From positions 1-37,737 of the forward strand of contig DAIAOV010000018.1 of the NCBI GenBank assembly GCA_027437055.1: a stretch of DNA of 37,737 nt, read 5' to 3'. Below are positions 25,695 through 33,189 of the stretch, piece after piece; position 1 is the first letter of the stretch; the number at the start of each line of letters is the position of its first letter. Origin of the DNA: Legionella sp. (GTDB lineage Bacteria > Pseudomonadota > Gammaproteobacteria > Legionellales > Legionellaceae). The notes below the pieces were generated by a model that saw only the letters and a program-made list of their open reading frames with translations, did not search any database and was not told the origin of the DNA. The position numbers and the translations under genes were made by a program.

Positions 25695-27536
25695 TCACAT
25701 CGCATAACGTTGTCCAAGTAAAGTTCCAGTCAGTATGAGCATCAGGGGGGGCTCTGCAGCTATTTGATCTTGCATTGATTTGTTGTGAAGAGTATCCAGA
25801 TATCGGATAACTGCTGGTTTATTTATAAAAGGCACATTTCCACAATCTTGAAATGAATCTCGCATAAATTCATACCCTTTTTTGTTGGTTAACAGGCTAA
25901 AAGGTGGGGCAAGAAAAGGGTGCTTTCTTCGTTGAGCAATGGTGTCCGTAATGTAAGGTTTAACGGTTTCACGCAAAATATATTTATCGGTATCATGTCG
26001 TATTTTCATGGATAATGGAATTTTTTTTGAGAGACAAAATAAATGATGATCCAAAAAAGGCACTCGCCCTTCGATACCATGAGCCATCTCACAGCCATCT
26101 CCCAAGGTACGCAGAATATAGTTTGATAAGGCTAATTTAGTCCATAAATACGTCGATTGATAGACTGGATGCAACTGTGTCAGTTTATCATGGCTTTGTA
26201 AAATGTCTTTTATTACTTGTTCTGGAGTAGAAGGAGCATGTTCCAGAAAAGCATGCAGTTTATGCCCTATTGCAGCTTTTGCTTTAATAAAAGTTGGAAT
26301 AAATCGTGCATCATCCAGTGGTAATGTTGGGTCATTAGATATATGTATCCCTGTAACAATATTGGTTGCGATGGTTTTTTGTAAATAGTCCTGCTGCAGA
26401 TGTAAGTAGCCAGCAAATAATTCATCCGACCCTTCACCGCTTAATGCGACTTTAAATCCTGCTTTTTTAATCTCACGATTTAAAATATATTTAGCTGACA
26501 AATGATTATTAATGGCTAATCCTTCAGTATAATAAACAGCATCGGAAAGCACACTTACCATATCTTCTGAATCAACAGAAACAGGATAGAATGGTGAACC
26601 TATTTTTTGGGCAAAATCTTCTGCAAATTGGATTTCATTATAATCATGATGGGGAAAAGCGACTGAAAAACAAGGTAGGGGATTTCCATATAATTCGCTG
26701 CTTAATGAGGCAATTGTTGCTGAATCAATACCCCCACTTAAGTGACAACAAATCTTAGCATCATCTACCTTTAATCGAATGCCAATCGCCTCCCGAATTT
26801 GCATATCGAGCTGTCGGGACAGGCTTTCAAATTCATGATAATCCTGTACCTCAGCATCCGGGTAATCCAGATCCCAGTAAGCTTTGTCTATTAGTGTTTT
26901 TCCATCATAAATTAACATATGTCCGGGAGATACTTGTTGGATATTGTTGAACAAAGTTTGATTTACAGGTGTATATTGAAAACAAAAAGCATGGTAAAGT
27001 GCATATTCATTCCATACGGGTTGAATACCCAGTTCGAATAAAGCCTTCGCCTCTGAGGCCACATAGAAAATCCTGTCATGTGAATAAGAGTAACAAAGTG
27101 GTTTTATTCCAAAACGATCGCGTATAGCAATCATCCGTTTTTTTCGTTGGTCATAAAGAATAAATGAAAACTCACCTCGAAGAAACGAAACAAAATTCAA
27201 ATCATATTCTTCATAGAGATGAATGACTAATTCGCTATCAGATCTTGAAGTGAAGAAATAACCTTTATACTCCAAGTCTTTTCGAAGTTTATCATAATCA
27301 TAAAATTCACCATTTACAGACGCGCATAGTGTTTTATCTTGATTAAATAAAGGCTGAGCTCCACCTTTAGAGTCAACGATAGCCAATCTTGTATGTGCAA
27401 GTGCAATTTGTTTGTCACTGGATAGCCAGATGCCCCGGCCATCTGGACCTCGATGGGACAAAACATTACAGGCATTTTCCAGTAAATCTGTATTTATTTT
27501 TTGTTTCGAATGATAAATTCCAACGATACCACACAT
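25695..27536 (-). CDS. asnB: Asparagine synthetase B-like glutamine amidotransferase
   Basis: The start at 27536 places Cys2 (MCGIVGIY) at the N-terminus, where it must be the glutaminase nucleophile after Met removal; earlier starts would bury it. The N-terminal class II amidotransferase domain includes LSHRGPDGRG, HTRLAIVD and VNGEFYDY. The C-terminal synthetase domain has HLSGGIDSATIA (the PPi loop SGGxDS) and ALSGEGSDELFAGY. At 613 residues it matches the longer AsnB/AsnO group, which includes paralogues that amidate natural products. It lies 7 bp after the dehydrogenase gene and 7 bp before the methyltransferase gene. Plain asparagine synthesis is possible, but its place within a tight biosynthetic operon favours amidation of an acid in the pathway. 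Confidence 0.9.
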   Translation of the reverse strand: MCGIVGIYHSKQKINTDLLENACNVLSHRGPDGRGIWLSSDKQIALAHTRLAIVDSKGGAQPLFNQDKTLCASVNGEFYDYDKLRKDLEYKGYFFTSRSDSELVIHLYEEYDLNFVSFLRGEFSFILYDQRKKRMIAIRDRFGIKPLCYSYSHDRIFYVASEAKALFELGIQPVWNEYALYHAFCFQYTPVNQTLFNNIQQVSPGHMLIYDGKTLIDKAYWDLDYPDAEVQDYHEFESLSRQLDMQIREAIGIRLKVDDAKICCHLSGGIDSATIASLSSELYGNPLPCFSVAFPHHDYNEIQFAEDFAQKIGSPFYPVSVDSEDMVSVLSDAVYYTEGLAINNHLSAKYILNREIKKAGFKVALSGEGSDELFAGYLHLQQDYLQKTIATNIVTGIHISNDPTLPLDDARFIPTFIKAKAAIGHKLHAFLEHAPSTPEQVIKDILQSHDKLTQLHPVYQSTYLWTKLALSNYILRTLGDGCEMAHGIEGRVPFLDHHLFCLSKKIPLSMKIRHDTDKYILRETVKPYITDTIAQRRKHPFLAPPFSLLTNKKGYEFMRDSFQDCGNVPFINKPAVIRYLDTLHNKSMQDQIAAEPPLMLILTGTLLGQRYAM

Positions 27537-27543
27537 ACTCAAC

Positions 27544-28422
27544 TCACGGTTTAAAAAAAATTTTTTTATCTTCGGATATGTATTGCTGTCCCAAAAGAAT
27601 GGGGATGGCCTCATCAAAAGAATACGTAGAGCCAAACAAGTCGCGAACATCCAAACCACCTGTAGCTAATAGCGCTATACTTTCTTTAAAATCCCCATAG
27701 TAGGCTCCCATGAGCCTGATTTCTTTTTTCACAATCGTATGCGCGGGCAGGGGAATAAAAGTAGATGGCCTGCTTTTCAGCACTATCAAGCCTTTGGGTT
27801 TAACCAAACGCACCATGTTTTCAAACGCTTCAGCTGTGGGTGTTGTTTCAATAATAAAGTCATATTCATTGGCTTGTTGAGACATTTGATAGTCGTCAAA
27901 CACATCAATGGCATTAAATCCTTTGAGGTATAAAATCCGTCTTGTGAGCTCAGCAATACGATTATTGCCATAAATGAGTCCGCGCTGAGTTGGGGCAATT
28001 GGCATATTTACGACAGCAAGACAGGCCGCGACGGGTTCCATAAAAGCTGCTTCTTCAATTCCAAGATGGTCTGGTATTGGATATACGTGCGAGGCTGGCA
28101 CAGTAACATAGTCTGCATAGGCACCATCCAGATCAACCCCAAGCATGTAGTAATCATTGTTTTTAACCATTACAGGCATCACACAGACACGTTGGTTCAA
28201 CTTGAAACCTTCAACATCCTGGCCTGATTTTTCGATGGTCCCAGTAAATTCATGTCCCAAAGTAATGCCGCTCTGGACTGCAATTTTGTCTCGAGCAGCA
28301 TAACAATCCGTTCGACACAAACCCGCAAGGGTTACTTTTATTAATACGCTTTTATTTTCTACAACGGGAATGCATTTTTCTTGAAGCATAATACCGTTGT
28401 ATGTTTTAGTTATAGCTTTCAT
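27544..28422 (-). CDS. Reduced MDR (zinc-type) alcohol dehydrogenase-like protein
   Basis: A 292-residue protein of the medium-chain dehydrogenase/reductase superfamily; typical members have about 340-350. The catalytic domain keeps the zinc ligands Cys36 (AGLCRTDCY) and His57-Glu58 (TLGHEFTG), plus AFMEPVAAC. The structural-zinc lobe with four Cys is missing: the usual CxxCxxC segment is replaced by CVMPVMVKNNDYY. In the coenzyme domain the Rossmann glycine loop is abnormal, with GLIYGNNRIAELT where GxGxxG is expected. It may therefore bind its cofactor differently or not at all. In the cluster it may reduce or oxidise an aldehyde/alcohol linked to the A-T-R product. It starts 7 bp after the oxygenase gene. 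Confidence 0.85.
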   Translation of the reverse strand: MKAITKTYNGIMLQEKCIPVVENKSVLIKVTLAGLCRTDCYAARDKIAVQSGITLGHEFTGTIEKSGQDVEGFKLNQRVCVMPVMVKNNDYYMLGVDLDGAYADYVTVPASHVYPIPDHLGIEEAAFMEPVAACLAVVNMPIAPTQRGLIYGNNRIAELTRRILYLKGFNAIDVFDDYQMSQQANEYDFIIETTPTAEAFENMVRLVKPKGLIVLKSRPSTFIPLPAHTIVKKEIRLMGAYYGDFKESIALLATGGLDVRDLFGSTYSFDEAIPILLGQQYISEDKKIFFKP

Positions 28423-28429
28423 GATTGCT

Positions 28430-29257
28430 TTAATTCCAAAAAATATAATCTTTTAGCGTACTACCCTGCGAGCGATTATCGGCGTTGGGGGCTTCTATTT
28501 TTTGATGAATATCATCCAGGTGAACAAACCGGACATCTATGCTAAAACGGGTTTTATCATTTTTCAGGGGTAACGTTTTATGATAATGCGAACCAGAAAA
28601 TAATAACTGGCTTGCTTTGTTGCACGAAAATCCTGACGCATTCCCTCCATGAAAATGAACATCTGACCGCGGATAAATGGCCGTCGTGCCTGAATTTGGA
28701 TTTTGCCAGCCAATTTTTAACTCAGGCCCATCTTTAACCCACTGATCGTAATCGAATACTTCAGAATTATTAGCAACAGGTTTGTCAAAATAATCTGGAT
28801 AAAATACAAAGGTTTCCTCTTCTTCCACATCATGAAGCGGTATCCAAAGTACCATAAGTGATTGGGGATGAGCATACCAGGTATCTCTATGTGGATAATA
28901 AATAGGTGCAGCCGCGGGATTTAAATATCCGAATGGTGTAATAGCTCTTAAACGAAAAGGATCAAAGGCAATATTATTTTTTTTAAATCCAAGTGCCTCA
29001 AACAGTTCAAATGTCATGGCGTGATATGAATCATCAAGATAGATTTTTCGCCGTAAGAACCCAATTTTTTTAAAGAAATGATCAGGGTCAGCATGTAGAT
29101 GAATACATCTAATATTTTCTATTTCAAACTCTAATCGAATAAGACGTTGAATCTTGTTAACTAATGATAGTGATTCCGGTATTGGCGGTAGTATGAAACG
29201 CTCACCATTCACAATTATTTTTTTTCGGTTAACACCCAGCTCTAGATTGATAGTCAT
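28430..29257 (-). CDS. Fe(II)/2-oxoglutarate oxygenase-like protein, first gene of the cluster
   Basis: A 275-residue protein with the features of a phytanoyl-CoA-hydroxylase-like cupin oxygenase. A putative iron-binding HxD is His123-Arg-Asp125 in YYPHRDTWYAH, a distal His226 lies in SGSHYHKTLP, and Arg237 in KTRFSIDVRFVH is spaced as the 2-oxoglutarate carboxylate ligand. The ending TRFSIDVRF is frequent in small-molecule hydroxylases. It probably hydroxylates or desaturates an intermediate using O2 and 2-oxoglutarate. It heads the seven-gene operon, and the gap upstream holds palindromes and a promoter-like region. The ribosome-binding site before the ATG is poor. Confidence 0.8.
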   Translation of the reverse strand: MTINLELGVNRKKIIVNGERFILPPIPESLSLVNKIQRLIRLEFEIENIRCIHLHADPDHFFKKIGFLRRKIYLDDSYHAMTFELFEALGFKKNNIAFDPFRLRAITPFGYLNPAAAPIYYPHRDTWYAHPQSLMVLWIPLHDVEEEETFVFYPDYFDKPVANNSEVFDYDQWVKDGPELKIGWQNPNSGTTAIYPRSDVHFHGGNASGFSCNKASQLLFSGSHYHKTLPLKNDKTRFSIDVRFVHLDDIHQKIEAPNADNRSQGSTLKDYIFWN

Positions 29258-29297
29258 AAATTAGTTATTTTCCATTAACAAAATTACGCGTGGTAAT

Positions 29298-29385
29298 ACT
29301 ATATATCGCTTCGGGAATTAAATGATTTTTAAATCATCAGGTTAAATCAAATTAATATGGCGAATGAGTTTTACTTTGATTTAAC
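29298..29385 (-). promoter_or_regulatory. Putative control region of the biosynthetic operon
   Basis: Forty bases before the oxygenase start, the minus strand reads TATAGT (complement of 29298-29303), a fair -10 box. Just upstream, where the -35 would be, ATGATTT and AAATCAT (29322-29328 and 29331-29337) form a perfect short palindrome. Further up, GTTAAATCAAA (29341-29351) is repeated inverted at 29375-29385. These could be operator sites or, in the last case, a hairpin. No regulator gene is present in the operon. Confidence 0.35.
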
Positions 29386-29425
29386 TCTACAAAATCTTTA
29401 TATGGAATGATGAAGCTATTTACAA

Positions 29426-29590
29426 GATTATGAAATAACACAATTAAGATCAAGAGCATCTTGAAGATAATGTTGCACCATCATAGGAATTGCCGTGGTG
29501 AACCAAAACGGAAAGTACTAAAAGGTCTTTACTGATTGTAACCACAGAGGACTTACGTCCAAATTCATAACGTTTATGCGCTGCTAACGC
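29426..29590 (-). pseudogene. IS5-like transposase remnant
   Basis: The minus strand, starting near 29584, reads AAHKRYEFGRKSSVV, then LVHHGNSYDGATL. This resembles the core of IS5-group DDE transposases (typically YEFG(V/C)K...GNPYDGHTL). A stop follows shortly after, and a one-base shift restores a plausible LQDALDL, so the remnant is frameshifted. No start, no rest of the transposase and no terminal repeats were found. It lies in the 338-bp gap between the AAA+ gene and the biosynthetic operon and marks an old insertion at the operon's upstream edge. Confidence 0.65.
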
Positions 29591-29595
29591 AGCCG

Positions 29596-31827
29596 TTAAT
29601 AAAATCCAATTTTTTTACCTAATTCTTCGATGACGATATTTTCATTATTAAGCCTACAACTATTAACAATGTCTTCAGAGAGTATATTCACGAGATCATC
29701 ATTGCTCGGATCAGTGATTTTGCTAACTCGACCTGATAAATTGATTATACATTCACGAAAAAGGTTGCGAATAAAACGTCCATTAGAAAAATGATTGATC
29801 TTACGTGATAATACATCGCAAATGATATTATTTAATTCTTTGCTGGCATTGTCAGTTAATTCATAACCCTCACTTACACAGAAATATTTAAATATCTGCA
29901 CTAGCTCTTCTTGATTGTAATTCTCAAATTCAACAAAGTTTGTAAAGCGTGAGGCTAAGCCTGGATTCGAATGAATAAATTTTTGCATTTCTTCTTTGTA
30001 TCCCGCCGCAATAACAACTAATTCATCTCGATGATCTTCCATGAGTTTTACTAAAGTATTAATAGCATCCGCACCAAAATCGCCTTCAGTTCCTCCGTGC
30101 GCAATAAGAGCATAGGCTTCATCAATAAACAAAATACCGCCTAGTGCTTTCTCTACTTTCTTTTTAACTTGTATCGCTGTCTGCCCCACATAACCTGCAA
30201 TCAAATCAACGGCGCTGGTTTCAACGACATGGCCTGTTTTAAGGATACCTAACCCTCTAAGAACATCACCTAAGATCCGAGCGACTGTCGTTTTCCCAGT
30301 ACCCGGATTACCGGTAAACACAAAGTGTATGTTTAATGGTTTCGTCGCTAAACCACGTGATTTTCGTTGCTTAGATAATTTGACATATTGAATAAAGCGT
30401 TCTAACTCCGACTTCACATTTTTCAGCCCAACCATATTGTTTAACTCACCCATAGCTTCTTCAAATGTTCGTTGTTTGTGATCAGCAAATTCACCGGTGA
30501 GAACAGTCGGTTTTTCTGGAATATCTTCCGCTAAGATCGTGAGAAATAATTCTTTCGTTTTTTGTTCTTGCTTTGATACTCTGCTGGCAAGATTCGACAC
30601 CACCTCATTAAATAAATTTCGAACGAATCGTGCATTACCAAAATGCTCTATCTTAGTCGATAGGGTCTTTGTAAGTAATTTGTGAACCTGTTGTTGTGCT
30701 GGATCGGTTAACTGATACGCCCCTTGCTTGCAGAAATTTAAAAAAATTGTCTCTAATTCCTTTTGATTGAAATTTTTAAAATCCATTTTTTCAGTAAATC
30801 TAGACGATAATCCCGGATTTTCCTCCAAAATCTTTTGCATATCATCCTTATAACCAGAAAGAATCACGACAAGCTCATGACGATGATCCTCCATCGCTTT
30901 CAATAATGAATTAATCGACAAAACACTGGGTCTTGCATGACTCGTTGAAAGGTCATACGCTTCGTCGATTAACAATACCCCACCAATGGCCTCATTGAAG
31001 ATAAGGGAATTCAGTTCATCGAGGGTCGTTTCAATGAGTTGTCCCTTATCCACAAAACCAATATTACGCAATATATCACAGAGAATGCGCGCAACTACCG
31101 TTTTCCCCGTACCTGGATTGCCCATAAAAATGATATGTAAATTAGGGAGTTGGCTTGGCAAATTATGTTGTTTGCGAAATTCGCATAAACCAATTTGGTC
31201 AATGATCCTTTTAACTTTTTTCTTCACCTCATCAATACCTACCATGCTGTCTAGTTCCGCCATGGCCTCTTCCAAGGTACGTCGTTTATTTTGCATTTCT
31301 TCAAGATATTGTTTGGCTACAGAGAGGTCGGCTGCTGCGGCTTTTTGAATGAGTGTTAAGCCTAGCTCTTTATCTTCATTAACGCCGTAGCCGTTTAATA
31401 AGCAGAGTCCGTAATAATAAATAGCTTTTGTCTGCGTTTCATCTTGCGAGGCTCGCCTAAAACAGTCGGCGGCCCTTGTTAAATCTTCTTCAGTACCAAT
31501 CCCCTCAAAACACGCTTGGCCTACAGCACTGAGAATATAGGGGTTAGATGCGTCGTTCTTTAAGGCTTGCTCAAACCAATAAAAGGCTTTTGCATAGTCC
31601 GCTTCAACACCGTCACCTAATTTATAACGCCAAGCTAGCATATATTGCCCGTGGGCATCACCCGCTCGTGCCGCTTTGGTATACCATTCAAAAGCTTTTT
31701 GTGAGTTTTGCTCGATACCTAAACCCTGTAAGTACCAATAAGCTAAATCGAGCTGAGCCGCTGTATCGCCTGCTTCTGCCTTACACTGCATTTCAGCAAT
31801 ATGTTCGGAGGGGGGAGTATCAGACAT
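29596..31827 (-). CDS. Sel1-repeat protein with two CbbX/SpoVK-type AAA+ domains
   Basis: A 743-residue protein. Residues about 10-180 hold four or five Sel1-like/TPR repeats (AAQLDLAYWYLQGLGIEQNSQKAFEWYTKAA and similar), which scaffold protein contacts. Two AAA+ modules follow. D1 has GNPGTGKT near 235 and VLLIDEAYD; D2 has GNPGTGKT near 505, ILFIDEAYA and the GYVGQT pore loop. These resemble CbbX (Rubisco activase), SpoVK and the EccA ATPase of type VII secretion. D1 lacks about eleven residues that in D2 contain the pore loop, so D1 may act as a structural or regulatory ring. GAGG lies about 8 bases before the ATG. Predicted cytosolic remodelling ATPase; the substrate is unknown. Transcribed alone. 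Confidence 0.88.
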   Translation of the reverse strand: MSDTPPSEHIAEMQCKAEAGDTAAQLDLAYWYLQGLGIEQNSQKAFEWYTKAARAGDAHGQYMLAWRYKLGDGVEADYAKAFYWFEQALKNDASNPYILSAVGQACFEGIGTEEDLTRAADCFRRASQDETQTKAIYYYGLCLLNGYGVNEDKELGLTLIQKAAAADLSVAKQYLEEMQNKRRTLEEAMAELDSMVGIDEVKKKVKRIIDQIGLCEFRKQHNLPSQLPNLHIIFMGNPGTGKTVVARILCDILRNIGFVDKGQLIETTLDELNSLIFNEAIGGVLLIDEAYDLSTSHARPSVLSINSLLKAMEDHRHELVVILSGYKDDMQKILEENPGLSSRFTEKMDFKNFNQKELETIFLNFCKQGAYQLTDPAQQQVHKLLTKTLSTKIEHFGNARFVRNLFNEVVSNLASRVSKQEQKTKELFLTILAEDIPEKPTVLTGEFADHKQRTFEEAMGELNNMVGLKNVKSELERFIQYVKLSKQRKSRGLATKPLNIHFVFTGNPGTGKTTVARILGDVLRGLGILKTGHVVETSAVDLIAGYVGQTAIQVKKKVEKALGGILFIDEAYALIAHGGTEGDFGADAINTLVKLMEDHRDELVVIAAGYKEEMQKFIHSNPGLASRFTNFVEFENYNQEELVQIFKYFCVSEGYELTDNASKELNNIICDVLSRKINHFSNGRFIRNLFRECIINLSGRVSKITDPSNDDLVNILSEDIVNSCRLNNENIVIEELGKKIGFY

Positions 31828-31852
31828 ATATAAACCTCATCGTTTACTTATG

Positions 31853-31885
31853 ATTATAATTATAATACACAAAACCCCATTTCAA
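31853..31885 (-). promoter_or_regulatory. Candidate promoter of the AAA+ gene
   Basis: On the minus strand TTGAAA (complement of 31880-31885) is followed after 15 bases by TATAAT (31859-31864), and a second overlapping TATAAT lies at 31853-31858. The 15-base spacer is shorter than ideal. Confidence 0.4.
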
Positions 31886-31982
31886 GGGCTCTTTTGAGAA
31901 AAGCTCGGTAAGCGGGCACAGTCAACATAACACTCATTGTATCGTCTTTAGCTATAGCCTGGACTAATAAATTAGTCAGCAT
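31860..31982 (-). other. Possible 40-codon reading frame or decayed gene end
   Basis: A short minus-strand frame starts at 31982 and reads MLTNLLVQAIAKDDTMSVML, then TVPAYRAFLKRALEMGF. Its composition is protein-like and the same frame upstream of an in-frame TAA also reads plausibly (SLHEQPLLFYMAYQ). No ribosome site precedes the ATG and it overlaps the promoter candidate of the AAA+ gene. It could be the degraded end of a lost gene. The rest of the 340-bp gap 31828-32167 shows nothing clear. Confidence 0.2.
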
Positions 31983-32167
31983 CGTCTGTTATTGATACGC
32001 CATATAAAAGAGCAATGGTTGCTCATGAAGTGACCAGAAACTTACAATAATTATTATCAGATTCAATCTCTATTGATTTAAAAGAGTACAATTTAAAGGC
32101 AGAATAAATCGTGCTTTTAATCGCACTCTAAAAAATTAACCGTTTCAAAATAAAAAATTATCGAGCT

Positions 32168-32638
32168 CTACAAGCCATGGGGGTTATTTAAAATGAATGA
32201 GTACACTTGCTCTATGTCCTTAATTTTATCGATAACGCTATCTCCCTCGCCGTCATCAACAGGTTCAAACCAAGCGTTCAAAATTTCTTTAGCCAAATCT
32301 TGAGTAAGAAGACGATTAGATAAAGCTAAAACATTAGCTCTATTCCATACGCGAGCACCACGTGCTGTTGGTGCATCAGTGCATAAGGCAGCCCTGATGC
32401 CAGGAACTTTATTGGCAACAATAGAAATTCCCGTGCCCGTCCAACAAAAGAAAATACCTTCGTCACAGATTCGTTGCTGAATGGATTCGGCTGCTTCTTT
32501 TGCTACGTCTATCCATAACTCATTATTTCCAGAGTTTAGAGCACCGAATAAAACCACCTCATGCCCTAAGCGCTTAAGTTCATTAACAACAAATTCATTT
32601 ACGGGGTAAAGCTCATCACTACATACTGCGATTTTCAT
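32168..32638 (-). CDS. RpiB/LacAB-family sugar-phosphate isomerase
   Basis: A 156-residue protein of normal family length. MKIAVCSDELYPVNEFVVNELKRLGHEV is the N-terminal Rossmann strand-helix of ribose-5-phosphate isomerase B. The active-site loop FFCWTGTGISIVANKVPGIRAAL carries the Cys that acts as catalytic base in RpiB, and ARVWNRANVLALSNRLLT is the usual helix near the phosphate site. It interconverts aldose and ketose phosphates in the cytoplasm. The substitution of Trp in CWTGTG (CGTGxG is usual) and the Asp-rich C-terminal region suggest a divergent member, so the sugar substrate is uncertain. It is followed upstream by an unrelated secreted-protein gene and is probably independent. 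Confidence 0.85.
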   Translation of the reverse strand: MKIAVCSDELYPVNEFVVNELKRLGHEVVLFGALNSGNNELWIDVAKEAAESIQQRICDEGIFFCWTGTGISIVANKVPGIRAALCTDAPTARGARVWNRANVLALSNRLLTQDLAKEILNAWFEPVDDGEGDSVIDKIKDIEQVYSFILNNPHGL

Positions 32639-32691
32639 TATTTACTTTACCCCTGTTTTTTAATCAAATAATTCATCGTACAAAAACACAT

Positions 32692-33024
32692 TTATCTATT
32701 CTTATGTTTTTGCTGACACGCTTGTACTACTGAAGAATCTACAGTAACGCCAGTAACAGTTTGTCCTGCTAAAATGGGTTTAACGCAATGCAAAAATAGT
32801 GCTTTTCCTGTTTTATCACCTTTGGTAAAACCGGCTGACTTACACGCTTTTTCTATTGCTTGGCAAGGATGTCGACTATTCATAATCGATGTGCCATGAG
32901 GTGGTGTTGTCGCTGTTGTGCTAGAAGGCTGCGACCCTGCTGTGGCACTTACATCTGCCCACGCACCAAAAGTAAGAGTTGCACCTAATGTAAAAGATGC
33001 AATGGTTATAATTGATTTGTTCAT
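32692..33024 (-). CDS. Small periplasmic protein with four cysteines
   Basis: The start at 33024 is chosen because AAGGAG lies 6 bases upstream; the frame extends further without a site. This gives 110 residues with a Sec signal (MNKSIITIASFTLGATLTFG, cleavage after AWA). A Ser/Thr/Pro linker follows, then a folded part with four cysteines (HPCQAIEKACKSAGF, LHCVKPIL and VVQACQQK). That spacing would allow two disulphides. Several similar small secreted proteins with a CxAIxxAC-x-AGF start occur in Legionella-like genomes by recollection; their function is unknown. Confidence 0.75.
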   Translation of the reverse strand: MNKSIITIASFTLGATLTFGAWADVSATAGSQPSSTTATTPPHGTSIMNSRHPCQAIEKACKSAGFTKGDKTGKALFLHCVKPILAGQTVTGVTVDSSVVQACQQKHKNR

Positions 33025-33189
33025 TATTCGCTCCTTGCATAAAAAATAATTAATATCCATAAAATAGTTAATTATCGAACAATACATGTATTATTCTTGT
33101 TTCATATTATAGCCGCTAAATAAGCAAATTGTAGCCTAGATGGAGCATAGCTCTGAGAGATACTCTCATTTTTGTTCCGTGCCAAAGCC

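Noticed and set aside
30986-31348. 120-codon plus-strand frame
   Set aside because: Antisense to the AAA+ gene, whose Walker motifs prove the other strand.
32101-32125. Hairpin GTGC-GCAC after the RpiB gene as a terminator
   Set aside because: Only a four-base stem and no convincing T tract on the relevant strand.
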